Shown here piece after piece: positions 1 to 5,181 of a stretch of DNA of 7,220 nucleotides; positions within the stretch are counted from its first letter, which is position 1, and each line of letters begins with the position of its first letter. The stretch covers positions 1 through 7,220 of the forward strand of contig CALBUZ010000106.1 in assembly GCA_937969105.1 (NCBI GenBank), given 5' to 3'. This stretch comes from an uncultured Collinsella sp. (GTDB lineage Bacteria > Actinomycetota > Coriobacteriia > Coriobacteriales > Coriobacteriaceae). A model generated the notes under the pieces. That model searched no databases. It saw only the letters and a program-made list of their open reading frames with translations, and was not told where the DNA came from. Position numbers and translations under genes: made by a program.

Positions 1-545
1 AAGTCCGAATTGTTGAGGAACAGCGCCTGGCTATCGGGCTGGGTCATGATGCCGCAGATGGTGTAGGTGCGGCCCTCAAGCTCGACCTCATCGCCCACGG
101 CGAGATCGTTATTGGTGGCGAAGACACGGTCGATTGCCACCTCATCGCCCGTCTTGGGCTGCCTGCCCTCACAGTAGGACGCGATATCGACCTTGGTGCG
201 GTGCGCATAGGTGCGCAGCGTGCGCTTGGTACCGTCGTCGCCGGCGGTCTTTTTGATGATGGCGTCGATGGAAAAATTCTTGTAGAGTGTGATGCCGCCG
301 ACGTCGCCGGCTGCATCCTCGGCTGCCCTGAGCTGGTCTTTGGTGGCCTCGAAGGAGGTGGTCACGCGGCCGTCCTCGATTGTGTACGCATCGCGCATGC
401 CGTCGATAAGGCAACCGATGGAATGCGCCGCGAGCAAAAAGCCCGAGGTAAGGGCGATGCTTCCGCACATAAGCAAAAAGATGCCCAGGTACTTGCCGAT
501 ATTGCGGCGCAGCTCGCGCGGGAGACGTTTTGCGAGAGGTGTCAT
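1..545 (-). CDS. FtsX/MacB-like ABC transporter permease, N-terminal part (cut by window edge)
   Basis: This is the membrane subunit of a MacB/LolCDE-type ABC exporter. Such permeases do not form a classical channel; they pass conformational energy to a large extracytoplasmic domain that moves a lipid, peptide or drug. The reading frame opens at an ATG at 545 and stays open to the window edge, giving 181 residues. Residues about 1-16 are basic and cytoplasmic (MTPLAKRLPRELRRN). Residues about 17-41 form one membrane helix. From residue 42 on it is soluble, and it contains a segment typical of the MacB periplasmic domain (VGDEVELEGRTYTICGI near 150-166). The usual C-terminal three-helix FtsX domain lies outside the window. 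The gene begins 8 nt after the stop of the ATPase gene, so the two are almost certainly co-transcribed. No strong ribosome binding site is visible, which suggests translational coupling. The family call is firm; the substrate is unknown. Confidence 0.85.
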   Translation of the reverse strand, partial: MTPLAKRLPRELRRNIGKYLGIFLLMCGSIALTSGFLLAAHSIGCLIDGMRDAYTIEDGRVTTSFEATKDQLRAAEDAAGDVGGITLYKNFSIDAIIKKTAGDDGTKRTLRTYAHRTKVDIASYCEGRQPKTGDEVAIDRVFATNNDLAVGDEVELEGRTYTICGIMTQPDSQALFLNNSD

Positions 546-553
546 GGCGCCGC

Positions 554-1267
554 CTACCAATCGAGCTCGGCGGCCGCAACGGGCGACTCGTTGAGCTCAT
601 CCTCGACGATGCGCCCGTCGCGCAGGCGCAGCACGCGGTTGGCCATACGGGCGATAGCGGCGTTGTGGGTGACAATGATGATGGTGCAGCCGTAGGTGCG
701 GTTGACATCCTCCATGAGCTGCAAGATTTCCTTGGACGTCTTGTAGTCAAGCGCGCCGGTGGGCTCGTCGCACAGCAACAGGCCCGGGTTTTTGACGAGT
801 GCGCGGCCGATGGCGCAGCGCTGCTGTTGGCCGCCCGAGACCTGGCGCGGGAACTTGTTGCGGTGCTCGTAGAGGCCCAGCGAACGCAGCAGGTCGTCGA
901 TGTTGAGCGGGTTTTTGGACAGGTGCGCCGTGACCTCGATGTTCTCCTTGATGGTGAGGTCGGGCACCAGGTTGTAGAACTGGAAGACAAAGCCCAGCTC
1001 ACGGCGGCGATACTCGCCAAGGTCGGTAGCCTTGAGCACCGTGAGGTCGCAGCCGTCCACCATGATGGAACCGCCGTCGGCATCCTCCAGGCCGCCGATC
1101 AGGTTGAGAAACGTCGACTTGCCCGAACCCGAAGGCCCCAGCATGACGCAAATCTCGCCGCGGTTGATGGACGTGTCGATGCCATCGAGTACCGTCAGGC
1201 GCGCATCACCGTCGCCATAGTGTTTCTTGAGCCCTTTGACCTGGACATAGGCTTGCTTTGTCGCCAT
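554..1267 (-). CDS. ABC transporter ATPase, MacB/LolD family
   Basis: This is the nucleotide-binding subunit that hydrolyses ATP for the FtsX-like permease encoded directly downstream. All motifs are intact in the 237-residue protein: Walker [10 protein letters not shown] at 44-52, Q-loop Gln96, signature VSGGQ at 143-147, Walker B LLLCDE at 163-168, D-loop GALD at 171-174 and the switch His201. The segment [14 protein letters not shown] (92-105) and DEPTGALD are characteristic of the MacB/LolD/FtsE group rather than the ABC-2 drug exporter group. The length matches the family. The ATG at 1267 is preceded by GGGGG (1272-1276) four bases upstream, a slightly close but usable ribosome binding site. 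It is the first gene visible in its operon. A lipoprotein-releasing role is less likely in a monoderm actinobacterium, so export of a peptide, drug or lipid is the working inference. Confidence 0.93.
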   Translation of the reverse strand: MATKQAYVQVKGLKKHYGDGDARLTVLDGIDTSINRGEICVMLGPSGSGKSTFLNLIGGLEDADGGSIMVDGCDLTVLKATDLGEYRRRELGFVFQFYNLVPDLTIKENIEVTAHLSKNPLNIDDLLRSLGLYEHRNKFPRQVSGGQQQRCAIGRALVKNPGLLLCDEPTGALDYKTSKEILQLMEDVNRTYGCTIIIVTHNAAIARMANRVLRLRDGRIVEDELNESPVAAAELDW

Positions 1268-1296
1268 GCTACCCCCATTGTTAGCCTGCTGCTACT

Positions 1297-1302
1297 TTTA
1301 TA
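1297..1302 (-). promoter_or_regulatory. candidate -10 element for the MacB-type operon
   Basis: On the minus strand this reads TATAAA, five of six matches to TATAAT. It would start transcription about 23 nt upstream of the ATG at 1267. The upstream TTCGCC at a 16-nt spacing is only a weak -35 match. The stretch from 1290 to 1360 is clearly more AT-rich than its surroundings, which fits a promoter. TACTAT (plus-strand 1308-1313) is an alternative -10. No experimental support. Confidence 0.3.
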
Positions 1303-1458
1303 GGGTAATAGTAAACCGGGCGAACTATTTTTGGGCGAGAGTGGGGATTTGTTTTTAGACTAGTCGTTGGGGACGTTCTTAAACGACTAGCTGTTGGGGA
1401 CACTCTTTCGCCACCCGGCAGTTGGGTACTCATTGGGGACGTACTTAAATGAGTACCG

Positions 1459-1505
1459 CTTTCCTGCCGGCAGTTAGGGACTGTCCCCAAGTGCCGGCAG
1501 GAAAG
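1459..1505. repeat. perfect 14-bp inverted repeat with nested stem
   Basis: The arms 1459-1472 (CTTTCCTGCCGGCA) and 1492-1505 are exact reverse complements around a 19-nt spacer. The spacer itself contains GGGAC and GTCCC separated by one base, so the structure can fold as a hairpin within a hairpin. It is the strongest single structure in the repeat block. It could act as a bidirectional RNA structure or as a protein recognition site; no U-tract follows, so it is not a classical terminator. Confidence 0.75.
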
Positions 1506-1512
1506 GAACGTC

Positions 1513-1544
1513 CCCAAAGGCCGGCATACCCAAAGGCCGGCATA
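1513..1544. repeat. tandem duplication of a 16-nt unit
   Basis: The unit CCCAAAGGCCGGCATA occurs twice head to tail with no mismatch (1513-1528 and 1529-1544). Each copy carries the palindrome GGCCGGC[C/A], related in sequence to the TGCCGGCA arms just upstream. It looks like a recent slippage or unit duplication inside the repeat block. Confidence 0.8.
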
Positions 1545-1604
1545 TTGGGACAGTCCTTGCCAACCCGACCGGCAGACCGGCGAATCGGCAAAGACTGTCC
1601 CCAG
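1545..1604. repeat. imperfect inverted repeat, GGGACAGTC type
   Basis: The left arm, about 1545-1561 (TTGGGACAGTCCTTGCC), pairs imperfectly with the right arm, about 1587-1604 (GGCAAAGACTGTCCCCAG). The roughly 25-nt spacer carries two ACCGGC motifs. The arms use the GGGACAGTC version of the core, whereas the block's end hairpins use GGGGACGTTC, so at least two sub-families of repeat are interleaved here. Confidence 0.6.
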
Positions 1605-1642
1605 CGGCCAGTCGTTTAAGAACGTCCCCAATGACTAGGCGG

Positions 1643-2848
1643 TTAGGCGCGGGATTTGTTGTGCGCGAGGGCTAGGCCTACGGCGGCGATGGCGGCGGCG
1701 AAGAGCACGGTGACGCCCAGATCGCAGGCGATGTCGCCCAGCACGGTGGACGTCAGGTCCGCGGCGAGCGCCTTGCCGATCGCATCGTTCACCCAATATG
1801 TCGGTACAAAGTGCGCCACCGTCTGCACGGCCGAGCCCATCAGCGACAGCGGCATCCAGGCGCCGCCCAAAAACGTCATGAGCATGCCAAGCAGGTTGCC
1901 CACGCCGTTGAGCAGCTCCTCGCGTGCGCCCAAGCTCGACAGCGTAAAGCCAACGGCCAGCGGCGTGCACGCCAGGGCAAACGTCGCCGCCAGCGCCAGA
2001 CACACACGACCCACGCCGACCTCGGCAACCGCGCCGGCAAAGCCCACGACGCCCATCATGCTCGACACAAACCAGATGCAGACGGTGAGCACGGCGGCGG
2101 CCACGAACACGGCGAGCGAACGCTGGCGCTCGGAGACCGGGCCGGCCTCCATGCGGCGCACGCGCTCGGGCTCGTTCATGCCCGAGAACACCAATCCCAC
2201 CGACACGATGACCGACGAGATGATCGCGTACGCACCAAAGTTGAAGTACGACTCGAGCGGGGCGACGGCAGTCGAGTCGACCTTGACCTGCTCGATCTCG
2301 ACCTCGGCACGCTTCGCGGCGGCATGCTCGGCCGCCTTGGCAACATCGCCGTTGGAGGCAGCGGGCTCAAGTGCGGCCGCAGCGCCCGCGAGCGAGATCC
2401 ACCGTGAGGCCTCGGCGGACGAAAGCGCCGCCGCCATGGTACCGGAGCCGTACGTCACGTCGAGTTTGGGCAGGGTCTCCCCCGCACGGGCGGCCGCGAT
2501 CAGGTCGCCCTCAAACCCCTCCGGGATAAAAAACACGCAGTCGGCGCTGCCCTTGGCGCTGTTGCTCTTGGCGAGCGCATCCGCAAGGTCGTACGTGTCG
2601 TCACCAACGCCCGTGACCAGGTCAAAGCGTGAGCTCAGATGCTTGGTAAGCGCCCGCGAAAGGTCGCTATTGTCGCGGTCGACCACAATCACGTTGGTGT
2701 CGTAGGGCTTGTACTCGGTAAGCTGCGACGAGTTCCAGCTCACCGAGGCCGCGATGAATACGCCCATGAGCGAGATGAACACCGTATAGATGAGCAGGTA
2801 GAACGGGTGCGCGAGCGCCATGCGAAGCGCGGTCTTAAAGGTGCTCAT
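1643..2848 (-). CDS. ABC-2 type transporter permease (second permease of the operon)
   Basis: This is an integral membrane subunit of an ABC-2 exporter and probably pairs with the other permease encoded upstream. The 401-residue protein has one N-terminal membrane helix (about 16-36), a large extracytoplasmic region (about 40-200), then five hydrophobic segments (about 203-223, 245-270, 283-305, 314-338 and 372-395). This is the layout of the ABC2_membrane_3 family. The region near 325-355 (FLGGAWMPLSLM, then HFVPTYWVNDAI) is the conserved re-entrant and final loop area of these permeases. The ATG at 2848 is chosen over one at 2863 because GGAAGGAG lies five bases upstream of it. It overlaps the preceding gene by 14 nt, so translation is coupled. 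The extracytoplasmic part is rich in Ala and Asp/Glu and is poorly conserved in such families. No promoter or classical terminator is visible; the repeat block begins 4 bp past the stop codon. Substrate unknown. Confidence 0.9.
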   Translation of the reverse strand: MSTFKTALRMALAHPFYLLIYTVFISLMGVFIAASVSWNSSQLTEYKPYDTNVIVVDRDNSDLSRALTKHLSSRFDLVTGVGDDTYDLADALAKSNSAKGSADCVFFIPEGFEGDLIAAARAGETLPKLDVTYGSGTMAAALSSAEASRWISLAGAAAALEPAASNGDVAKAAEHAAAKRAEVEIEQVKVDSTAVAPLESYFNFGAYAIISSVIVSVGLVFSGMNEPERVRRMEAGPVSERQRSLAVFVAAAVLTVCIWFVSSMMGVVGFAGAVAEVGVGRVCLALAATFALACTPLAVGFTLSSLGAREELLNGVGNLLGMLMTFLGGAWMPLSLMGSAVQTVAHFVPTYWVNDAIGKALAADLTSTVLGDIACDLGVTVLFAAAIAAVGLALAHNKSRA

Positions 2849-4022
2849 AGCGGCTCCTTCCAAAGATCAGCGTAGCGGCGGCGACAAACACCAGGGCCAT
2901 CAGGACCAGCGCGCCGGCGCGAACGGCAAACGGCCCCAGGTCCTCAAAGAAATACAGGCGATTGAACATGTCGCAGATGAGCTTGACGGGGTTGAGCCAG
3001 CACTCGGCCGGGCAGGCGCGGGCGACGTCGTCGGCAAGCGCCATCGCCGGCTCGCCGTAGAGGCCGGCGAACAGGGCGCACGTGGTGGCAAAGCCCGTGA
3101 GGATGCCCGACTTGGACGCCTTGCCACCCTCAACGGGAAGCGTGCCCACAAAGAGCCCCAGGCCCGTGGCGGCTAGCGCGGATGCAGCACCGCCCAGCAG
3201 GCACAGCCCCTCGCGCCCGCCAAAGTCGACGCCAACGACCAGGCGCACGTAACCAATCGCGACCGCCATCGAGGCAAAGGAAACCAGCCACGAGCCGACA
3301 AAGATGCCGGCTAGCGACGCCGTCTTGGAAAGGCCACCCACGCAGCGGCGCGCGCCAAGGCCCGACAGATTGGGCTGCAGGTCGACGACGCTCAAAGCGG
3401 CAAACTCGGCAGACATCATCGCGACCAGGCCAAAGAGCGCGTAGTAGTAAATGGTCGTGCCGTCGGGCGTGGTGCGCGTCAGGCTCACGCGACGGGTTCC
3501 GCCCTCGAGCGACAGGGCGCGCGCAACCGTCTCCGGATCGGCGAGCGCCGCCGGGTTGTCCTGGGCAATCTGGGACATGAGCTCGGCATTTTGTGTATAC
3601 GAGCTTGCCACCGTCTCAAGGATGCTACGGTCTGTGAGCACCGACGAGGCACGCGAGCTGTCATAGCTCGAAAGCAGCGTGAGTTTGGGCGTGCCCGCGG
3701 CATCGACCGTGTAGATGCCCGCGACCTCGCCGGCCTTAAGCGCACGGTTCGCGGCGTCCACATCCTCGCACTCGTGGATCTCGAGCAGCTGGTCGTCGCC
3801 CTCCTTGGCAAGCGAGGTCGCCACGTCCTTAAAGGACGAAGCGCCCCAGGCTTCGTCAGCGACAACGGCTACCGGCACTGGGTCGACCTTGCCGTCGGAG
3901 CTGAGGTTCGCAAACATAAACATGAACATCGTGGAAAGCGCGACGGGAAAGATCGCGCCCCAGACCCACGTGCTCGGCCGGCGCAGCAGCGTCTTGACCG
4001 TAATGATAATGGTGTTGAACAT
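2835..4022 (-). CDS. ABC-2 type transporter permease (first permease of the operon)
   Basis: This 395-residue ABC-2 exporter membrane subunit has a short basic N-terminus (TVKTLLRRP, then WVWGAIFPVALS), which is typical of the family. Helix 1 is at about 19-39, followed by an extracytoplasmic domain at about 41-188 and five further hydrophobic segments (about 191-212, 234-262, 272-294, 304-325 and 366-387). The motif CWLNPVKLICDMFNRLYFF (341-359) matches the position of the 'P..Y..na' loop before the last helix in ABC2_membrane_3 proteins. Its domain plan is the same as that of the next gene although the sequences differ clearly, which fits a heterodimeric transmembrane part. The ATG at 4022 has GGGAG five bases upstream. 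It starts 9 nt after the ATPase stop and overlaps the downstream permease by 14 nt. Function is inferred from family and context only. Confidence 0.9.
   Translation of the reverse strand: MFNTIIITVKTLLRRPSTWVWGAIFPVALSTMFMFMFANLSSDGKVDPVPVAVVADEAWGASSFKDVATSLAKEGDDQLLEIHECEDVDAANRALKAGEVAGIYTVDAAGTPKLTLLSSYDSSRASSVLTDRSILETVASSYTQNAELMSQIAQDNPAALADPETVARALSLEGGTRRVSLTRTTPDGTTIYYYALFGLVAMMSAEFAALSVVDLQPNLSGLGARRCVGGLSKTASLAGIFVGSWLVSFASMAVAIGYVRLVVGVDFGGREGLCLLGGAASALAATGLGLFVGTLPVEGGKASKSGILTGFATTCALFAGLYGEPAMALADDVARACPAECWLNPVKLICDMFNRLYFFEDLGPFAVRAGALVLMALVFVAAATLIFGRSRYEHL
2854..2861 (-). promoter_or_regulatory. ribosome binding site that sets the second permease start
   Basis: On the minus strand this reads GGAAGGAG, the strongest Shine-Dalgarno sequence in the operon, five bases before the ATG at 2848. 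It decides that start against the in-frame ATG at 2863, which would place the site inside the coding sequence. It lies within the last codons of the preceding permease gene. Confidence 0.75.
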
Positions 4023-4031
4023 GGCTGCTCC

Positions 4032-4970
4032 CTAGTCGCGCAGCTCGCGGCCGGTGATCTCGAGGAACACGTCGTTGAGGGTCGGCGGCTCGCTCCACAC
4101 GCGGCCGAGCGCCACGTCGGCGGCGCGCAGCGTGTCGAGGATGTCGACCAAATTGTGCGGGCTCGCTTCGCAGGTGCAGATGAGCTCGCCACCGGAAAGC
4201 TCAACGCTGAGCACATGCTCGAGAGCGCGCAGCCGCTCGACCGTGGCGGCCTCGACGGCGCCGACCTCGACAGTCACGCGCTCGCCCATCTGAATCATGC
4301 GCTTGAGCTCGTCGTTGGTGCCCTGCGCCAGCACGCGGCCGCCGTCCATGATCATAATGCGGCTGCAGATTTGCTCGACTTCCTCCATGTAATGGCTGGT
4401 ATACACCACCGTGGCACCCTCATCGCGCAGGCGACAGATGCCCTCCAGGATGGCGTTGCGGCTCTGCGGGTCGACCGCCACCGTGGGCTCGTCAAAGAAG
4501 ATGAGCTCAGGCTTGTGCGCGATGCCGCAGGCGATGTTGAGGCGACGCGCCAGGCCGCCCGAGAGCTTGCCAGGGCGGAACTTAGCAAAGTCGCCCAGCC
4601 CGACAAAGTCGATCGCCTCGTCTACCAGCGCACGGCGGCGCTTGCGGTCGCTGACGTAAAGGCTGCAGAAATAGTCGATGTTCTCGCGCACGGTGAGTTC
4701 GTCGAACACCGCAACTTGCTGCGGGACCACGCCGATGCGGCGCTTGAGGTCGTAGCGGGCGGGCGTCATGGGTTCGCCGAACAGCTCAATGGTGCCTTTG
4801 TCGTAGGCAAGCAGCTGCAAGATACAGTTGATGGACGTGGTTTTGCCCGAGCCGTTGGGGCCGAGCAGTCCAAAGATCTCGCCGGGGGCGATGCTCAGGT
4901 TAAAGTGGTCGAGCGCAATAAGATCGTCATAGCGCTTGACGAGGTTTTCGACGTGGACGATGTCTGTCAT
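4032..4970 (-). CDS. ABC-2 exporter ATPase (DrrA/CcmA-like)
   Basis: This is the nucleotide-binding subunit of the ABC-2 exporter formed with the two permeases downstream. In the 312-residue protein I see Walker A GPNGSGKTT (37-45), Q-loop Gln84/Gln85, signature LSGGL (136-140), Walker B LIFFDE (156-161) and switch His193. A C-terminal accessory region (about 220-312) is of the kind found in DrrA-like multidrug and lipid exporters. Two motif variants stand out: the signature ends in Leu instead of Gln (LSGGLARRLNIA), and the D-loop is VAVDP instead of GLDP. Both preserve the catalytic residues, so activity is expected. The start at 4970 is preferred over an in-frame ATG at 5036 because the family N-terminus begins at MTDIVHVENL and AGAAGGG lies seven bases upstream. 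It is the first gene of the operon and is divergent from the histidine kinase gene. Drug, peptide or lipid export is inferred. Confidence 0.93.
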   Translation of the reverse strand: MTDIVHVENLVKRYDDLIALDHFNLSIAPGEIFGLLGPNGSGKTTSINCILQLLAYDKGTIELFGEPMTPARYDLKRRIGVVPQQVAVFDELTVRENIDYFCSLYVSDRKRRRALVDEAIDFVGLGDFAKFRPGKLSGGLARRLNIACGIAHKPELIFFDEPTVAVDPQSRNAILEGICRLRDEGATVVYTSHYMEEVEQICSRIMIMDGGRVLAQGTNDELKRMIQMGERVTVEVGAVEAATVERLRALEHVLSVELSGGELICTCEASPHNLVDILDTLRAADVALGRVWSEPPTLNDVFLEITGRELRD

Positions 4971-4977
4971 GAGGCGG

Positions 4978-4984
4978 CCCTTCT
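4978..4984 (-). promoter_or_regulatory. ribosome binding site of the ABC-2 exporter ATPase
   Basis: On the minus strand this reads AGAAGGG, seven bases before the ATG at 4970. It supports that start over the longer frame beginning at 5036, whose 22 extra residues do not resemble an ABC ATPase N-terminus. Confidence 0.65.
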
Positions 4985-5079
4985 GTTGATTGCGGTCCGG
5001 TATGATTGCATCATCGCAGGAGCGGGCGGCGCGCACCAGTGAGCTTTGTCACGAGTGCAAGGGGGCAGAGGCGAAACCC

Positions 5080-5095
5080 CCGCTCGCGCGAGCGG
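5080..5095. promoter_or_regulatory. 16-bp perfect palindrome, candidate operator or hairpin
   Basis: CCGCTCGCGCGAGCGG is identical to its reverse complement. It sits near the middle of the divergent region, about 87 bp from the kinase start. It may be an operator for the adjacent LuxR-type regulator or a simple GC-rich hairpin. LuxR-type regulators usually bind less GC-rich, shorter dyads, so the regulator assignment is weak. Confidence 0.35.
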
Positions 5096-5169
5096 TCGAT
5101 GCCGCTTTGCCGCGCGGGAGGAATGTCACGGTTGCCCCGGGCGGCCCCTCCACCACGCGCAGCTTCGCG

Positions 5170-5175
5170 TACAAT
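5170..5175 (+). promoter_or_regulatory. candidate -10 element for a leaderless kinase mRNA
   Basis: TACAAT matches the -10 consensus at five of six positions. Its last base lies seven bases before the A of the ATG at 5182, so the predicted first transcribed base is the start codon itself. No Shine-Dalgarno sequence precedes that ATG, which fits a leaderless transcript, common in actinobacteria. No good -35 is present at 16-18 nt spacing, so the promoter may need an activator. Confidence 0.45.
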
Positions 5176-5181
5176 ACCCGT

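Larger units (their letters stand above)
1360..1638. repeat. composite GGGGAC/GTCCCC hairpin repeat block (REP/MITE-like)
   Basis: This noncoding block is built from small inverted repeats that share a GGGGAC core. I count seven GGGGAC or GTCCCC cores (1369, 1396, 1435, 1483, 1510, 1597, 1624) and two shorter GGGAC cores (1478, 1547). Hairpins at 1360-1390 and 1425-1457 have different stems (CTAGTCGTT and GGTACTCATT) but nearly the same 13-nt loop (GGGGACGTTCTTA and GGGGACGTACTTA). A third copy at 1608-1638 is in the opposite orientation and matches the first at 29 of 31 positions, so the two ends of the block mirror each other. The block lies between two operons and ends 4 bp from the stop codon of the ABC-2 permease. 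Such hairpins resemble REP/RAYT-type mobile repeats, but no transposase is in the window, so that link is inference. A 116-codon open frame through it is not a credible gene. Confidence 0.8.
4971..5181. promoter_or_regulatory. divergent control region between the ABC-2 exporter and the two-component system
   Basis: These 211 bp separate two outward-facing operons and hold no credible gene. Visible elements are the exporter's ribosome binding site (4978-4984) and a dyad ATGAT-TGC-ATCAT (5002-5014). There is also GTGA-6-TCAC (5039-5052), with its TGTCACG repeated directly at 5124-5130. GGGGG (5061-5065) can pair with CCCCC (5077-5081), and a 16-bp perfect palindrome follows at 5080-5095. A -10 candidate for the kinase lies at 5170-5175. 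I could not find a convincing -35/-10 pair for the exporter. The response regulator probably binds somewhere here, but which dyad it uses cannot be decided from one sequence. Confidence 0.5.

Noticed and set aside
530..1303. 257-residue plus-strand open frame
   Set aside because: It is antisense to the MacB-type ATPase, which carries every ABC motif in the other strand.
1281..1631. 116-residue minus-strand open frame through the repeat block
   Set aside because: Its recurring LGTF/LGTV words are translations of the GGGGAC repeats. It has no ribosome binding site or domain, and it overlaps the probable promoter of the next operon.
1360..1638. CRISPR array
   Set aside because: Repeats are in both orientations, spacing is irregular, units vary in sequence and no cas genes are nearby.
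1656..2705. 349-residue plus-strand open frame
   Set aside because: It is antisense to the second permease; its composition is Ala/Ser/Thr/Arg-rich with no domain features.
5001..5006. TATGAT as a plus-strand -10 box for the kinase
   Set aside because: It lies 176 nt upstream of the ATG without a -35 at proper spacing, and is better read as part of the ATGAT/ATCAT dyad.
4971..5036. N-terminal extension of the ABC-2 ATPase from an ATG at 5036
   Set aside because: The 22 extra residues do not fit the family, and a ribosome binding site stands in front of the ATG at 4970.
3591..5042. 483-residue plus-strand open frame
   Set aside because: It is antisense to the ABC-2 ATPase and first permease, which have intact family motifs. 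Long antisense frames are expected with GC-rich third positions.
5039..5130. Riboswitch in the divergent region
   Set aside because: There are several short stems, but no conserved core of a riboswitch class that I recognise, and neighbouring genes do not suggest a metabolite ligand.
4990..5181. N-terminal extension of the histidine kinase from an ATG at 4990
   Set aside because: The 64 extra residues are low-complexity and precede the natural first membrane helix. The stretch contains palindromes and a -10-like element expected of a control region.
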